This document shows positions 1 to 12,709 of a DNA stretch of 29,572 nucleotides, in pieces. The notes beneath the pieces are model-generated. The model made no database searches and had not been told where the DNA came from. It worked only from the letters and a program-made list of their open reading frames with translations. Origin of the DNA: Chromera velia (lineage: Eukaryota > Sar > Chromeraceae); contig JAHBMJ010000177.1 of the NCBI GenBank assembly GCA_018398765.1, positions 25,001 through 54,572 of the forward strand, given 5' to 3'. Position numbers and translations under genes: made by a program. Numbering within the stretch: position 1 is the stretch's first letter; the number at the start of each line of letters is the position of its first letter.

Positions 1-141
1 TTGTGCGTTGTGGGTATTTAGAGCACGTGAACCGCACTCTTGCCTTCCGTTGCCGGTTTTTCTGTCTTGCGGTTGCTTCATCGGTCGGTTCTCCCCCACT
101 TAATTTGTTGTTTCTCTCTGTGCATCGTTGTCGGCCTGCAG

Positions 142-252
142 CCGGTGGAAGAGGGACTCCCTCCAGCCCTCCGGTCATTCTTCTTGTTGAAGACCGCGGC
201 GTTTCTCTTCGGAAAAGCGCAAGAGCTCGCTTGCGAGGCGACAGAGAACTGA
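142..252 (+). CDS. Possible terminal exon of a gene entering from the left edge
   Basis: A pyrimidine-rich tract ends in a good acceptor (ggcctgcag, AG at 140-141). The frame after it encodes 36 residues beginning PVEEGLPPALRSFFLL and stops at 250-252. A second frame after the same acceptor is also open, to a stop at 282-284 (containing VILLVEDRGVSLRK), so the true frame cannot be decided. No family is recognised. The upstream exons would lie outside the window. The call rests only on the acceptor, the abrupt change from GC-balanced to AT-rich DNA just after the stop, and the protein-like composition. Confidence 0.3.
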   Translation, partial: PVEEGLPPALRSFFLLKTAAFLFGKAQELACEATEN

Positions 253-405
253 ACAGACACATTAAGACTACAATGAATTCATGACTTAAAAATGATTGAT
301 TTGTCTGCAAACTAGTGTGTAAATCTTGGTGCCTATTCACCATTTAAATTATTTTTAGTACACAGCTTTTATGATATTATTGATATAATTTTATGAGCAG
401 TGTTG

Positions 406-929
406 TTAAGTCTCGGTACTTTCGGTACCTCGGTACCAAAGGGGGGGTCGGTATCGGATTTCGGATCGGATCTTTCGGTACCGACCTAAATGACTCTCAA
501 ACTTAAAAATCACATGTAGTCTGATGTTACAATATCATTGAAACACACTTCATAAAACAAAATAAACAAAATACAATGATAAACTAAAATTAAGAAAGTC
601 TTTTCTAGCTTTTTTGATTGTTCCGCGACTTCTGTCTTCTACTAGGTCTTCTAGAACGGTCTATGGATTGAGGCATAAAACCCATGTGTAGAACTGTTTG
701 CATTACCCCCCTCACGCTTCAAATTAGACATCAAAAGTTTATGCTAGTCATCTTTGAGCATTCTAGTGTCCTAACGGCATATAAACAGTCTGTAAAGAGT
801 TCTAAAAACCTGTTTAGAATATGTAAAAAAATCGGTACCGAAAGTATCGAAAAGGTACCGAAAGTACCGAAAAATTTCGGATCGGGGGGTCGGTATCAGA
901 TTTCGGTACTTAGGTTTGTCGGGACTTAA
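406..929. mobile_element. Candidate non-autonomous element bounded by TTAA
   Basis: TTAA at 406-409 and TTAA at 926-929 flank a 524-bp unit. The two ends are short imperfect inverted repeats: the left reads TTAAGTCTCGGTACTTTCGG, and the reverse complement of the right end reads TTAAGTCCCGACAAACC. Both subterminal regions carry many copies of CGGTACCGAAA-type motifs in both orientations, and each end also carries gggggtcggtatc followed by a form of atttcgg in direct orientation. The centre (510-820) is AT-rich with no open frame. TTAA target duplication is typical of piggyBac-type transposition, but the terminal sequence is not a piggyBac end I recognise. Confidence 0.45.
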
Positions 930-1560
930 TAACTCTGTTTATGAACAACTTGGTCTAGATCGAAGTCGGTTTAAATCGGTTTTTTATTTGAATGATTGGC
1001 TGGGTGATTGGCTTTAACTGGCAACTACTGGCTTAAATCACTTCAATTTCATTCAAATTTTAAATTAAAGAATGAACAAATTGAAGAAATTCTGTTTGTA
1101 TTACAGGCGTCACACATAAGAAAAACAAAGACAAAAAAATAAAAATTCTAGTAAAATTTTTTTTCGTAGTCTTCAATCTATTCCAGGATCTATTTCAAGT
1201 GTCAACACAAATAAAAGAATCGCTTTTAACTGTTAAACCCACGTACTCCTAGACGTACCCTTATACATACACGATTTAATTGTATCTAATTAGTTTTACA
1301 AAAAAAAACTATTATAAAGCACACTTATATAGTTTTTTATGTGCACTGCATAACGACGTCTAAGGTTTTAATTCAAATTAATTATATTTGGTTTCAGTAA
1401 AAGTAGTACTACTTTGACGATCTGATACTAATTATTTATTTGAGTCTCATGGGATCCCTCGGTGGATTGATGTATTTAGCTCGAGTGAGAAAGTGAATAA
1501 GACATTGATTAAACCATGTCAAGATGCAACTAGCAACACAATAAACACAACCAGAGCCCT

Positions 1561-1594
1561 TCCAGCGATCGATCAATCGATCGATCTTGCTGGA
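1561..1594. repeat. Inverted repeat with GATCGATC core
   Basis: TCCAGC followed by GATCGATC faces GATCGATC and GCTGGA with a very short centre, so the segment can fold into a near-complete hairpin. GATCGATC is itself palindromic and recurs at about 1836-1850, 14735, 16391 and 16793. Function is unknown. Confidence 0.5.
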
Positions 1595-2283
1595 GGTGCA
1601 AGGCCAAGCAGGCGCTCAACGGATCCACTGAGCCACCATGCAACCTATCGGCCCACTTGGGAACTCGACGCATGCATGGATCTATCAAGAAACTGAGGAG
1701 TGGATGTCAATAATGCGAATCTTTCGTTCCCTGATTCCTTATGATGAGACTGGAGTCAGGAAACACATTCTCTCCTCGATGGCCGGAGCATTAGCCGCCT
1801 GCCCGATTTCAATCAGCTGCACCAACACGAAGATGATCGATCGATCGATCGAATCAGCAGCCACGCTCTCAGAATGTCACATCGATCAACAAGACTTCTC
1901 CTTCTCTTTCTTCTTCTTCTGCTTCTTTTTGTGGCTTACTTGTGCACGCTCTCTCTGCTTGTATTTCTCAGTCGCAATACGAAAAGAATCCCTCTCTCGG
2001 TCGACCGGTCAATGGCTTAAGAACACCTGCGCTTGACCCCTCTGTGGTGCAAAATGTCTTGCATTTACCTGCATTCAAATGCAAAATACATGTATGAGGA
2101 AAAACATCGGACGACAATTAAAACGCTCACGCAAAAAAGAGGACCACTTCGTTGCGGAGAAGGTCACTGACAGCGACTGCATCTCCCCATGCAACCTGCA
2201 TAGTCGACTGTTCATATACACCCGCCTGCTGCCATCTGGAGGAGAAGCAGCTTAGTTTTTCTTTATCATCGCAGATAGATGCG

Positions 2284-4414
<2,131 letters not shown>

Positions 4415-5788
4415 CGCGTGCAAAAAGAGAGACGTAGACGGGAAGGAAACGGCAATCTGATCTTTGTTGTCACTTACACTGATCGCCCGCACATGCACAG
4501 TTGCCGTCGGAACGAAAAGCAGTCTTTCTTGGTTTCATAAACCGAAAAGAAAACGTCGCAGAAGTGCAGCATATACCATCATACATTGCCACAGTATATT
4601 AATATCAGTCTGAGTCTGTACACTATGGCCCCATGCATGGTGGCATGGTACGCCTGCATGCTCCATTCAATTAATGCATTTCTCATGCAGTTCCCGTCTC
4701 GAGCGGGCCGGAAGACAGAGCAAGCAGGCGGGCGCAGACCGCGGCCGAGCTACCGCGCGTGCACGGGCGGGCCGCCGGGCGGGCCGCGGGCGGGGTCCAA
4801 AATTTGACTCCAAATTTACACTCCAAAACTCCAGGTGACGACAGAAACGACAAAAAAAGATAACGACGAATCAGTTCCACAAACAGTAGGATTCTAGACA
4901 GCCAATGCTATGACACAGACCTATACACATACCCGGTGACTTCCTTCAATCCTCCTGTTTTGTCACTTGAATATACTTGAACAGTTATGAAACCGTTTGT
5001 TAAGGTTTATAAAGTATTGTAAAGATTTGTAATTAGTTTTAAAAGTAGCTGTAGACAGTGGATTACAATTGATTTTAATGAATCATAATGAACTAGACTG
5101 AACTAAATATGACGATATGATTATTTTACATTTTTTTTGTTGTAAAAACCTAGGTATAACTAGAGGTACAAACGACCTCCCTAAACCTAACTACCACTTA
5201 AAAGTTCAAGCCACATTTTTGGATAAGCTTGAAAGTCTGCGCCATCATTTACGGTCTTTTGAAAGCCACAGCCGTATATCCGGACGGTGTCTTGACCATC
5301 TACGCTGTAGGCGTGGACGGTCTCTTAAAAAACGATGCCGCAGATAAAAATCATGTTGATTAAAGTGACACTTAAGTTCAGGGAGGTTGTACAAACGTCA
5401 ATTGAAGAAAAAAAAAAATAAAAAAAAAATACCAGGTACAACTAACAAACATTAACAAAAACCAACCTATAGCATGAGAATATCGGAAAAAATTGTAGAA
5501 ACGGAATGTTTAAAACAATTATTTATTTAAAAATGAAATTTTAAGCTTCAACCTAGGTTTTAAAAGCTTGATTTTAGGTATCAACAAACGCCAGTAAGCA
5601 CATTTTTCCGCCTCATTGACATAGATTCCGGATCAACATACATTTGTTTATGAAACGTCTGGTTAAACCTAATTCAAGCTTTCATGCGATCATTTTTAAG
5701 TTTCGTTACACATATGATTAAAATGTGTTAGATGCTTCTAAAGATACTGTCTGCTGACAGACTATCACTTTGGTTCACACTGATCGAG
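4415..5788. other. Spacer between MYND and TatD genes
   Basis: This holds the presumed promoter and 5' leader of the MYND gene and the 3' flank of the TatD gene, both on the minus strand. A sharply GC-rich patch lies at 4726-4798 (repeated gggcgggccg motifs) and is followed by AT-rich DNA from about 4800 to 5760 with A/T homopolymers near 5405-5430. No credible coding exon is seen in the AT-rich part. Confidence 0.55.
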
Positions 5789-6317
5789 TCATTTCAGCTT
5801 ATCAAAAACCCGAAGAGTGTTTTCCTCCGCCTGCCTTGCTAGGTCTTCTAAAGTCAACTCCCTCCCATGAGACCCTTCTGAATTTGAATTCACTGCACCC
5901 AGTACAGCTTCTGCGACCTGCATGCACAACCGCAATCAAACAAGGAAATTCTCTGTCATCTTTGCTTAGCTTTCCGTTCTGTTGGGCAGTCGGATTGCCA
6001 GTCGGCTTGCAGGCAAGCAGACAGGCAGTCACCCAGTACGCTGTCGGTCATTCTCAACCTGTACACTGTTGCTCCTCAGAAAGCGGCCACTGTACAGCTA
6101 CGGAGGCACATGCCACATGCACCGTTGGACGTGAAGGGTACACACGCCGCACTACACATCGCACGCATACGCACGCACACACACATACACCCAGACTAAC
6201 CCTGGCTGTATGACTTCGATTTTCTTTATTTTTTTCTGTTTCCTTTCAAACACAAACAATAAAACAGACAGTCTATGTGTTTCTTCTTCTCAGACAGACA
6301 TGCAGGCAGGCAGCCAG

Positions 6318-6372
<55 letters not shown>

Positions 6373-6493
6373 TAGAAAGAGAGCGAGAAAGAGAGGGGGT
6401 GGGAGAGAGAGGGTGGGAGAGGGAGAGATGAGGAGAGAAGAGGGAGAGAGAGGGAGAGAGAGGGAAGGAGAGGGAGAGGGAGAGAAGGAGAGG

Positions 6494-6531
<38 letters not shown>

Positions 6532-7888
6532 GAGAGAGAGAGGGGGGAGAGAGAGAGAGAAAGAAAGAAAGAAAGAAAAAAAGAAAGAAAGAAAGAAAGA
6601 AAGAAGGAAAGAAAGAAAGAAAGAAAGAAAGAAAGAAGGAAAGAAGGAATAAAAGAAAAAAAGAAAGAGGAAGGAAGGAAGGAAAGAAGAAAGAAAGGAG
6701 GAAGGAAAGAAAGAATGAAAGAATGAAAGAATGAAAGAATGAAAGAATGAAGGAATGAAGGAATGAAGGAATGAAAGAATGAAGGAATAAAAGAAAGAAA
6801 AAAAGAACGACAGAAAGACGGAAAGACAGAAAGATAGAAAAACAGAGAGACTGTGTGTTTCTTGAGAGAGGGGGAGGGAGGGAAAAGGGGGGCCTTCACT
6901 GACTGACCTGCACAATGCCCGAAGGTTCGTTTCTTCCCTTCACCCTCACTCCCTCCTCGAATTTCTCCGGCTTTTTCGATTCAAAGAGAGTCTTCACATG
7001 CTTCGAGCTCGCGTGACTAAGCCGAATGTCACACCACGGTGCATCCGTCTCCAGCATCAGTTTATCAACTGGAATTTTAGACACGACCTCCAGGTTCTCT
7101 TCTGTCTTTAGAGAACAGCCGTTCAAACCAATGTACAGACCCTCTGACAGAATTGCCTCCGCGTCCGTGAGACTGTCCGTGAAAGAGTGTACCACTCCGC
7201 CAACCCCCTCCCACTTTTTTCGATTTCGTTTCAAAATATCCAAAAACGGCGTACAAGCCGCCCGCATATGCAAAAACATTGGAAGCTCGCATTCCTCCAC
7301 AAGATTCAATTGAAGTTCAAAAAATTTCTCCTGAGTCTCAAAAGCACAGAACTGAACCCTGTCAGCATCCAGACCCATTTCCCCCACTGCCGCCACCACG
7401 TCCAGGTTATTCTGAATCAATTCGCGCAACTTTGAAATATGGCCTTCAGGGTCCGACTCAAATTCTCCGCATCTCGTTGGGTGGACCCCGACAGTACAGA
7501 AGAGCTGCTTCCGATCTGGGTCCAGGTCCCGACAGAGACGGATCACCTCCTCAGACTCCGACAGACTGCCCCCAGTGACAAGCATCTTCTGCACCCCCGC
7601 CTTCTTTGCTCGTTCCATCACCAGCTTCAAGTCAGGTTCATGTTTCTGCTTCCCGTTGTACCACCCTTGGAACATGCTGTCCCCAAGGTTGACAGCGATG
7701 TCGATGAAGGAGACGGCAGTGCTCATTTTCAAACCTAGGCCAAAGGTTTTCCGAGGAAATCTCAAAGTGGCCGTCCTGTGTTCCAACAAATGGGCGGCAA
7801 CGGTGGCTCTACGAACAGAAAGAATCACTGAAATTATTGCGAGGACGCAGGAAAAGAAAGAACACCTGCCAGATTGATTTCGAGACAT
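5789..7888 (-). CDS. TATDN1: TatD-family metal-dependent DNase, TATDN1 type
   Basis: The exons on the minus strand are 7888-6908 and 5917-5789 (phase 0, GIVQ|VAEAVL), giving 369 residues. Family features in order are FIDIAVN near residue 61, TGGSL at 105-109, VGVHPTRCGEF at 133-143, GEMGLD with E170, FLHMR with H207, VVHSF with H234, NGCSLKTEENL, and ETDAPWC with D282. These are the metal and active-site positions of TatD proteins. The first HxH is replaced by DIAVN, as in eukaryotic TATDN1. The second exon supplies the expected C-terminal helix (EDLARQAEENTLRVF). TatD enzymes are 3'-5' exonuclease/endonucleases linked to DNA repair and DNA fragmentation. M55 (codon at 7726) aligns with the usual start and would give 315 residues, close to the human length. 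The 54 extra residues contain a hydrophobic stretch and then a basic segment, which may target an organelle. It is head to head with the glycosylase gene. Confidence 0.92.
6321..6860. repeat. Long GA / GAAA / GAAT tract in the TatD intron
   Basis: GA repeats (6321-6368) pass through imperfect GA/GGGA stretches into (GAAA)n from about 6560 and (GAATGAAA)n near 6712-6790. The whole tract is purine on the plus strand, so it is a pyrimidine tract of over 500 bp in the TatD pre-mRNA. Open frames through it are artefacts of the repeat. Confidence 0.92.
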
Positions 7889-8464
7889 GCGACACACGAC
7901 TTACTCAAGTTGAAAGGGCAAAACTGTCAGCTGACTGCGATGCAGCAGACACGATTCTGGCTACGTGCATCGAGTTGAACCCCTCACGCGTATAGACTTT
8001 AGATTGTACGTCTTGCGGTTGTGGCAGGAACAGCTTTGGGCTCGGTGTCCTGTTACTCTGTACGCGAGTATAGTTTGGTCGGTAGACGGTTCCGGCCGAT
8101 TTCCGCCGTCTCCCTGCCATGCATGCAGTGCATGGACTTGATCGACGAGACGGAGACGGCTAAGTAGTCTTGCATCCACAAATCGATCGTCTCGAGTCCG
8201 GCCGAGATGTCGGATGAGGAAGTTTTATTCACTGTCGATAAAGTTCACTCCCGTCGTTTCTAAGAAGTCTGATGCCAGCCGTAGATGCGGTGCTCGCTTT
8301 TTGTTCCTTGTTAGTTTTGCTGCTTGTCCAAGCTTGGTTGTTTGAGGGACATTCAGCGACCGCAAGACGAATCCTGTCCTGCCGTCTCTCTGAGAGGAGT
8401 GAACTGAGAGGCTGACCAGTCGCGGTGCTTCTCCGAAAGTACTTTGAGAATTGCGGAAATTACC
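7889..8464. promoter_or_regulatory. Shared 5' region between divergent TatD and glycosylase genes
   Basis: These 576 bp separate the ATG of the TatD gene (minus strand, 7888) from the ATG of the glycosylase gene (plus strand, 8465), so both promoters and 5' leaders must lie here unless there are upstream non-coding exons. A TGCATGCA palindrome at 8120-8127 lies inside a 7-bp-stem hairpin (ccatgca ... tgcatgg, about 8117-8135). No TATA box is evident. Confidence 0.5.
8120..8127. promoter_or_regulatory. TGCATGCA palindrome in divergent promoter region
   Basis: This 8-bp palindrome matches the GCATGC-type motif known to be bound by some apicomplexan ApiAP2 factors. It lies 232 bp upstream of the TatD ATG and 338 bp upstream of the glycosylase ATG. 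Regulatory function is inferred only from position and motif. Confidence 0.3.
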
Positions 8465-9983
8465 ATGCAGACATACACTCCACAGCAAGTGAAGCGCAAA
8501 GGGCAAGATAGAGCCGTAGCGCTTGGAGAACCGAAACTCGCGAGGGAGACGGTCAAACAGCAACATGCTCATCCTTCTTCTCCTCCGCAGCCAGAGTCAG
8601 GGGAAGTTCTGGTTGACATCGAGGACCTGGCAGGCACGCAGTCTGCCGGTCAGAAACGTCCAGTTGGGAAGTGCCATCGCGATGCCAAAGATGAAATTCG
8701 GGGGCAAGGGTGTGAAGGGACGGAGACTCCGGTCAAGACCGAATTAGCTCAGAAGGGCTCAGCCACACCCCGCAAACGTTCCAGGCAAAACACATCCTTC
8801 TCAGTTCCGGCCGAGTCGTCTATCCGGCAGGTGACCTCTCTGCTCGGAGACCTTCACGGCACACCAGTGCACCAGAAGAACACGAGCAATGCGTGCTCCC
8901 ACAAGGCGTCGGTGATGGAGGCAGCAGTCTCCCTCATCCTCAGCCAGAACACCTCCAACAGAAACTCGTCAGCGGCTCTGCAAGTCCGTCTGTATGTTTT
9001 TCTGTGGAGAAAAGAGATACCGCTCTTTCGTCCCTCTGCTCTGCGTCGCGTCGTTGATCTTGGCCTTCCTGCTTTCGATGTCTCTTCTCTCCTTCAGTCT
9101 CCTCCGCTTTCAGACGACTCACTCGCCGAAATTTACCTGAATATCTTCCTTCCTGCGTACCTGTATCTGTTTGTTGCCTTTCGGCTGACAGTTCTTTTGT
9201 CCGGACCCATTCCTGTCTCCCAGTTTGGCTCTCTGCCCGCATATCTCCTAATCTGAGCGATCGACTGTCGTCCTTCATCCTTCCCTCCCTCCATGTGTGC
9301 CTGCCTCCCTTTCTGACTGTCTTTCTTTCTGTCTCCGTCTGTGTCCATTCCGTCCTGTCTAGGCCGATTTCTGACCCTTTGTGTCTTTCTTCCTGTAAGA
9401 GGCACACGCTGTTTGTCATGAGTTTTCTCACCCTATCCTTCGACACGTCGTCTCTTTAATTCCGTCATTGTCGTCTTCACTCCTGCAATCTCTCGAATTC
9501 AGCCCTTTCCCCCAGCTCCCCCTGCACTTCGTTTTGGATCGATCTGTCCATATCTTGTCTCGCAGCATGTCTAGGCATTTTCTCTCCCATTTCTCTCTCT
9601 CTCTCTCTTCTCTCTCTCTCTNNNNNNNNNNNNNNNNNNNNNNNNNNNNNNNNNNNNNNNNNNNNNNNNNNNNNNNNNNNNNNNNNNNNNNNNNNNNNNN
9701 NNNNNNNNNNNNNNNNNNNNNNNNNNNNNNNNNNNNNNNNNNNNNNNNNNNNNNNNNNNNNNNNNNNNNNNNNNNNNNNNNNNNNNNNNNNNNNNNNNNN
9801 NNNNNNNNNNNNNNNNNNNNNNNNNNNNNNNNNNNNNNNNNNNNNNNNNNNNNNNNNNNNNNNNNNNNNNNNNNNNNNNNNNNNNNNNNNNNNNNNNNNN
9901 NNNNNNNNNNNNNNTTTCTTTCTCTCTCTCTCTCTCCCCCTCTGAAATGGACCCAGCTGTCTCTGCTCGCTAGCTCTCTGTCG

Positions 9984-10033
<50 letters not shown>

Positions 10034-10106
10034 GAAGTAAAGAAAAGACGATAAAGTGTCTGTCTGTCTGTCTGTCTGTCTGTGAAGTAAAGAAAAGACG
10101 ATAAAG

Positions 10107-10137
<31 letters not shown>

Positions 10138-10168
10138 GTCTGTCTGTCTGTCTGTCTGTGTCTGTCTG

Positions 10169-10200
<32 letters not shown>

Positions 10201-11903
10201 ATGAAGAAAAGATGGGAGAAGAAGAAACATACTTTCTGTCTGTCTGTCTGTCTGTCTATTCATCTGGCTGTGCAGAACATCCGCACGAAATTCAAGGGAG
10301 ACTTCGAGGCTCTGCTCGCGGCTCCAGACTCCGAAGTGCAGGATGCCATCAGAACGGTCGGGCAGGGCAGGGCAGGCAGACCGTTGGTGTGTTTAAGTCT
10401 CTCTGAGGATTTGATTCGGGATTGACGGCATTCGGCTCTCTCAAATTCGGAAAACAGCTAGCGGGTTGTTGGAAAGACCTCTGGAAACTCAATAAGGCCT
10501 AAAACAAGGCGACAACGCGGGGTGGAGCGAACAAGAATTCATTTCATTGTATCGATATCCCGACATCCTTTGCAGCTATTGGAGGTCGAATCAAAATTCT
10601 TTGCAGCCGCTTGATCCTTCGATGCATCGTCTCTGGGCCCTCTGTGTGCATGAATGGCCAGCAGACTGTGTCAGGCCAACGATAGCAGTGTGAGACGGAT
10701 TTCCTCATTCTTTCTCTCTCTCTCTCCCTCCCGGTCTTTGCATGCCTGCAGGGTGGCCTCGCCAACGTGAAGACGAAGCGCATCAAGCAGCTCTTGAGGG
10801 CGGTGAAGGAACGTAACGGCACCCTCTCCCTGGAACACCTGCGAAGCCTTCCGCCTGCAGACGTGAAGGCCGAGCTAGAGAGCTACAGAGGCAAGGGGTT
10901 CGGCCCCAAGTGCTCGGCTTGCCTCCAGATGTTCACACTCCAACTCCCAGAGTTTGCAGTCAGTCAGAAGCATAAATCACGAACAACCCGCATCGTTGTG
11001 TGAAATCGAAAAGGCCCTGCAATTCAAGTATTGTTAACATCCTACAGAAAAGCTCTGGAGTCTTAAGACCATTAGACTCCCATCAGTGACATGATTAGCT
11101 ACGAGGCATTGAGTGAAGCAGTCAGACAGAGGACAGAAAGTTTGGGTGCGTAGGTCGAGAGAGGTTTGGTGGGTGAGGTCTGACGACTGCAAGGCATGAT
11201 GGTTCGATCATCTTGTTGAGTTCCTTGTTTGCGTGTCTTTCTTGTCATTTTGTGTGCATGTTCCCGGTTTTGTCCCTCAGGTCGACACCCACGTACATCG
11301 GCTTTGCAATCGGATCTTTGAGCTCGGCTGCCCCACGCCTGAGCACACCTATGAGCACATGAATAAGTGGGTCGGCTGAGTCGACTGTATGTACAGAGGG
11401 GACCTGTTGGGTGATCGAGATAAAATGCTGTAGGCATGATTCGAGTTGGGAAGACCCTGTCATTTCTGTGGGTTTCTGTGGGTTCCCGTCATGTTTTCTT
11501 TCTTCACCGGCTTCCGACTTGCATATTCGCAGTGTCACTTTGAATGTTGCCTGGATCCCTGCGAGTACAAATTGCACGGCACTTTTCCCCATTCGATCGG
11601 CTTCAGGCAGAAGAGCTCCTGGCAATTCCACTGAAATTATGCTGAAGTGTTACGACGTGCAGACTGGTGCCCGACTCGCTGAAACACAACCTCCACGTCT
11701 TGTTCATAAGACACGGCCGGAAGATTTGTGGAGCGAGAGGGCCTCGGTGCTCTTCCTGTCCCCTGTCTGTCCCCCGCGACGAGCAAGGAGACCGCCCTGG
11801 AGCAAGAAAGGGAATGCTAGAGCGCATTCCATGCGCCTATGCCAGAAGCTTGGCAGCTGCTGAGTTTGAAGGAGATCCAAAACGAGATCCAGCTTGCGAA
11901 TGA
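8465..11903 (+). CDS. HhH-GPD DNA glycosylase/AP lyase, DEMETER/Nth-like, five exons
   Basis: The exons are 8465-8983, 10276-10356, 10752-10958, 11281-11366 and 11663-11903, giving 377 residues. The junctions are AALQ|NIRT, AIRT|GGLA, EFA|VDTH (all phase 0) and MN-K-LVPD (phase 2). Each restores the family alignment. Residues 1-110 are basic and disordered, with PRKRSR as a possible nuclear signal. The glycosylase fold starts at about 150 with LILSQNTSNRNS. The helix-hairpin-helix is YRGKGFGPKCSACL with presumed catalytic K253, followed by VDTHVHRLCNR with D271. Lys plus Asp predicts a bifunctional glycosylase/lyase of base-excision repair or possibly demethylation, acting on DNA in the nucleus. 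C320, C327 and C330 keep the C-x6-C-x2-C part of the FeS loop, but the fourth Cys is R336. The start was chosen at the first ATG (attaccATGC), and a TTG at 8444 is not credible. Another donor in exon 2 (ttg|gtgtgt near 10387) would insert 12 residues absent from the family. The substrate is unknown. Confidence 0.9.
9590..9946. other. CT-rich microsatellite containing a 293-base assembly gap
   Basis: (CT)n flanks a run of N from 9622 to 9914 inside intron 1 of the glycosylase gene. The gap almost certainly marks an unassembled repeat. Intron length is therefore approximate, but no exon is needed here because the protein is continuous across it. Confidence 0.95.
9979..10258 (+). repeat. (TGTC)n microsatellite with an embedded tandem duplication
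   Basis: TGTC repeats fill the end of glycosylase intron 1 up to the acceptor at 10275. A non-repeat insert, gaagtaaagaaaagacgata, occurs twice (about 10034 and 10084) with the same spacing, so a roughly 50-bp unit has been duplicated inside the tetranucleotide array. Confidence 0.9.
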
Positions 11904-12323
11904 CGTTATGGGCCTTGTTGTAAGAAGTAGTTCAAGATAGTGCAAAAAGTTCTCGAAAAAGTTCTTCATTGAAAGCCCGAGCTTCAAGTTGTATTACATG
12001 CATCGTTGCACTGGGTACACTGACAGTTAGAATACTAGTTAGAATACTCGTCTAAGTAGTAGTCTCAGTAGTCTAGGCTAAGTCGACCTGGCTAACTTAT
12101 TTAGTAACTTATTGACGTTAGAGACTAGATACCGAGGCTCATTAACACTAGCGTCACGATTGAAGTTGTGACCATTCAAGCTACTGAACATCCACGTAAT
12201 TGCAAGCAGCTTTAAGTTACTTATAATAACTATAACGTATATGGTTTGAAGTGATGGACCTATAGCTAGCCCTATAACCACGGCTTTACAACATATCAAA
12301 TGATTCGAATCGTATAGATCGAA

Positions 12324-12585
12324 GCTAGCTCTAGGCTCTGCACTCTATAAATAAAAAAAAAAAAGAAAAAAAAGAAAGTTTCTGATCTTTTATTTTTTTT
12401 TTTATCAACTGAAAAGTATATGGTTTTCAATGCAACACCCCGTGTAACACTCTTGCAATACTTGAACAACTTGAACAGTTGTTTGTCTATTGAATGTCAT
12501 GATAAATAAAAAAAAAGTCCATAAAAAAAAAACTTTTTCTCATCTTTTATTTTTTTTTTTATGTAGTGCAGAGCCTAGAGCTAGC
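12324..12585. mobile_element. Candidate MITE with 21-bp perfect terminal inverted repeats
   Basis: The ends are exact inverted repeats: gctagctctaggctctgcac plus t at 12324-12344, and its complement at 12565-12585. The match continues imperfectly inward (ctata/taaataaaa against atgta and the A/T run) for about 40 bp. A direct repeat of the form ttct[g/c]atcttttatttttt occurs near both ends. The unit is about 262 bp with no coding capacity. GATCGAA occurs at 12317-12323 and again at 12597-12603, a possible target duplication, though the right copy is 11 bp away from the inverted repeat. Confidence 0.5.
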
Positions 12586-12709
12586 TAAGAGAGTAGGATC
12601 GAATGAACCTTTTGAAGTCTTGAATCGAAGACCTTAAACTTTTAAAATAAATAATTATATAAACTCAGAAATACTCACTGTATTACTCAGAAATGAATTG
12701 AGTGAGCGA

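Larger units (their letters stand above)
253..2283. other. AT-rich intergenic region
   Basis: No supportable gene is seen. The stretch holds the TTAA-bounded repeat element at 406-929, AT-rich DNA to about 1490, and a more balanced segment (1490-2283) with a GATCGATC hairpin at 1561-1594 and a second GATCGATC cluster at 1836-1850. Short open frames here have no coding character. The right end is the 3' flank of the MYND gene. Confidence 0.6.

Noticed and set aside
6226-6915. Minus-strand open frames of over 200 codons rich in Ser/Phe/Leu
   Set aside because: They are translations of the GA/GAAA microsatellite inside the TatD intron, not genes.
7905-8179. Minus-strand open frames upstream of the TatD start
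   Set aside because: They are short, have no domain, and lie in the divergent promoter region; most likely 5' leader or promoter DNA.
8940-9446. Minus-strand 168-codon frame
   Set aside because: It is antisense to the end of glycosylase exon 1 and intron 1, low in complexity (Arg/Glu/Thr/Asp/Gln) and without a recognisable domain.
9477-10202. Open frames spanning the N run and TGTC repeats
   Set aside because: They arise from the assembly gap and tetranucleotide repeats in glycosylase intron 1.
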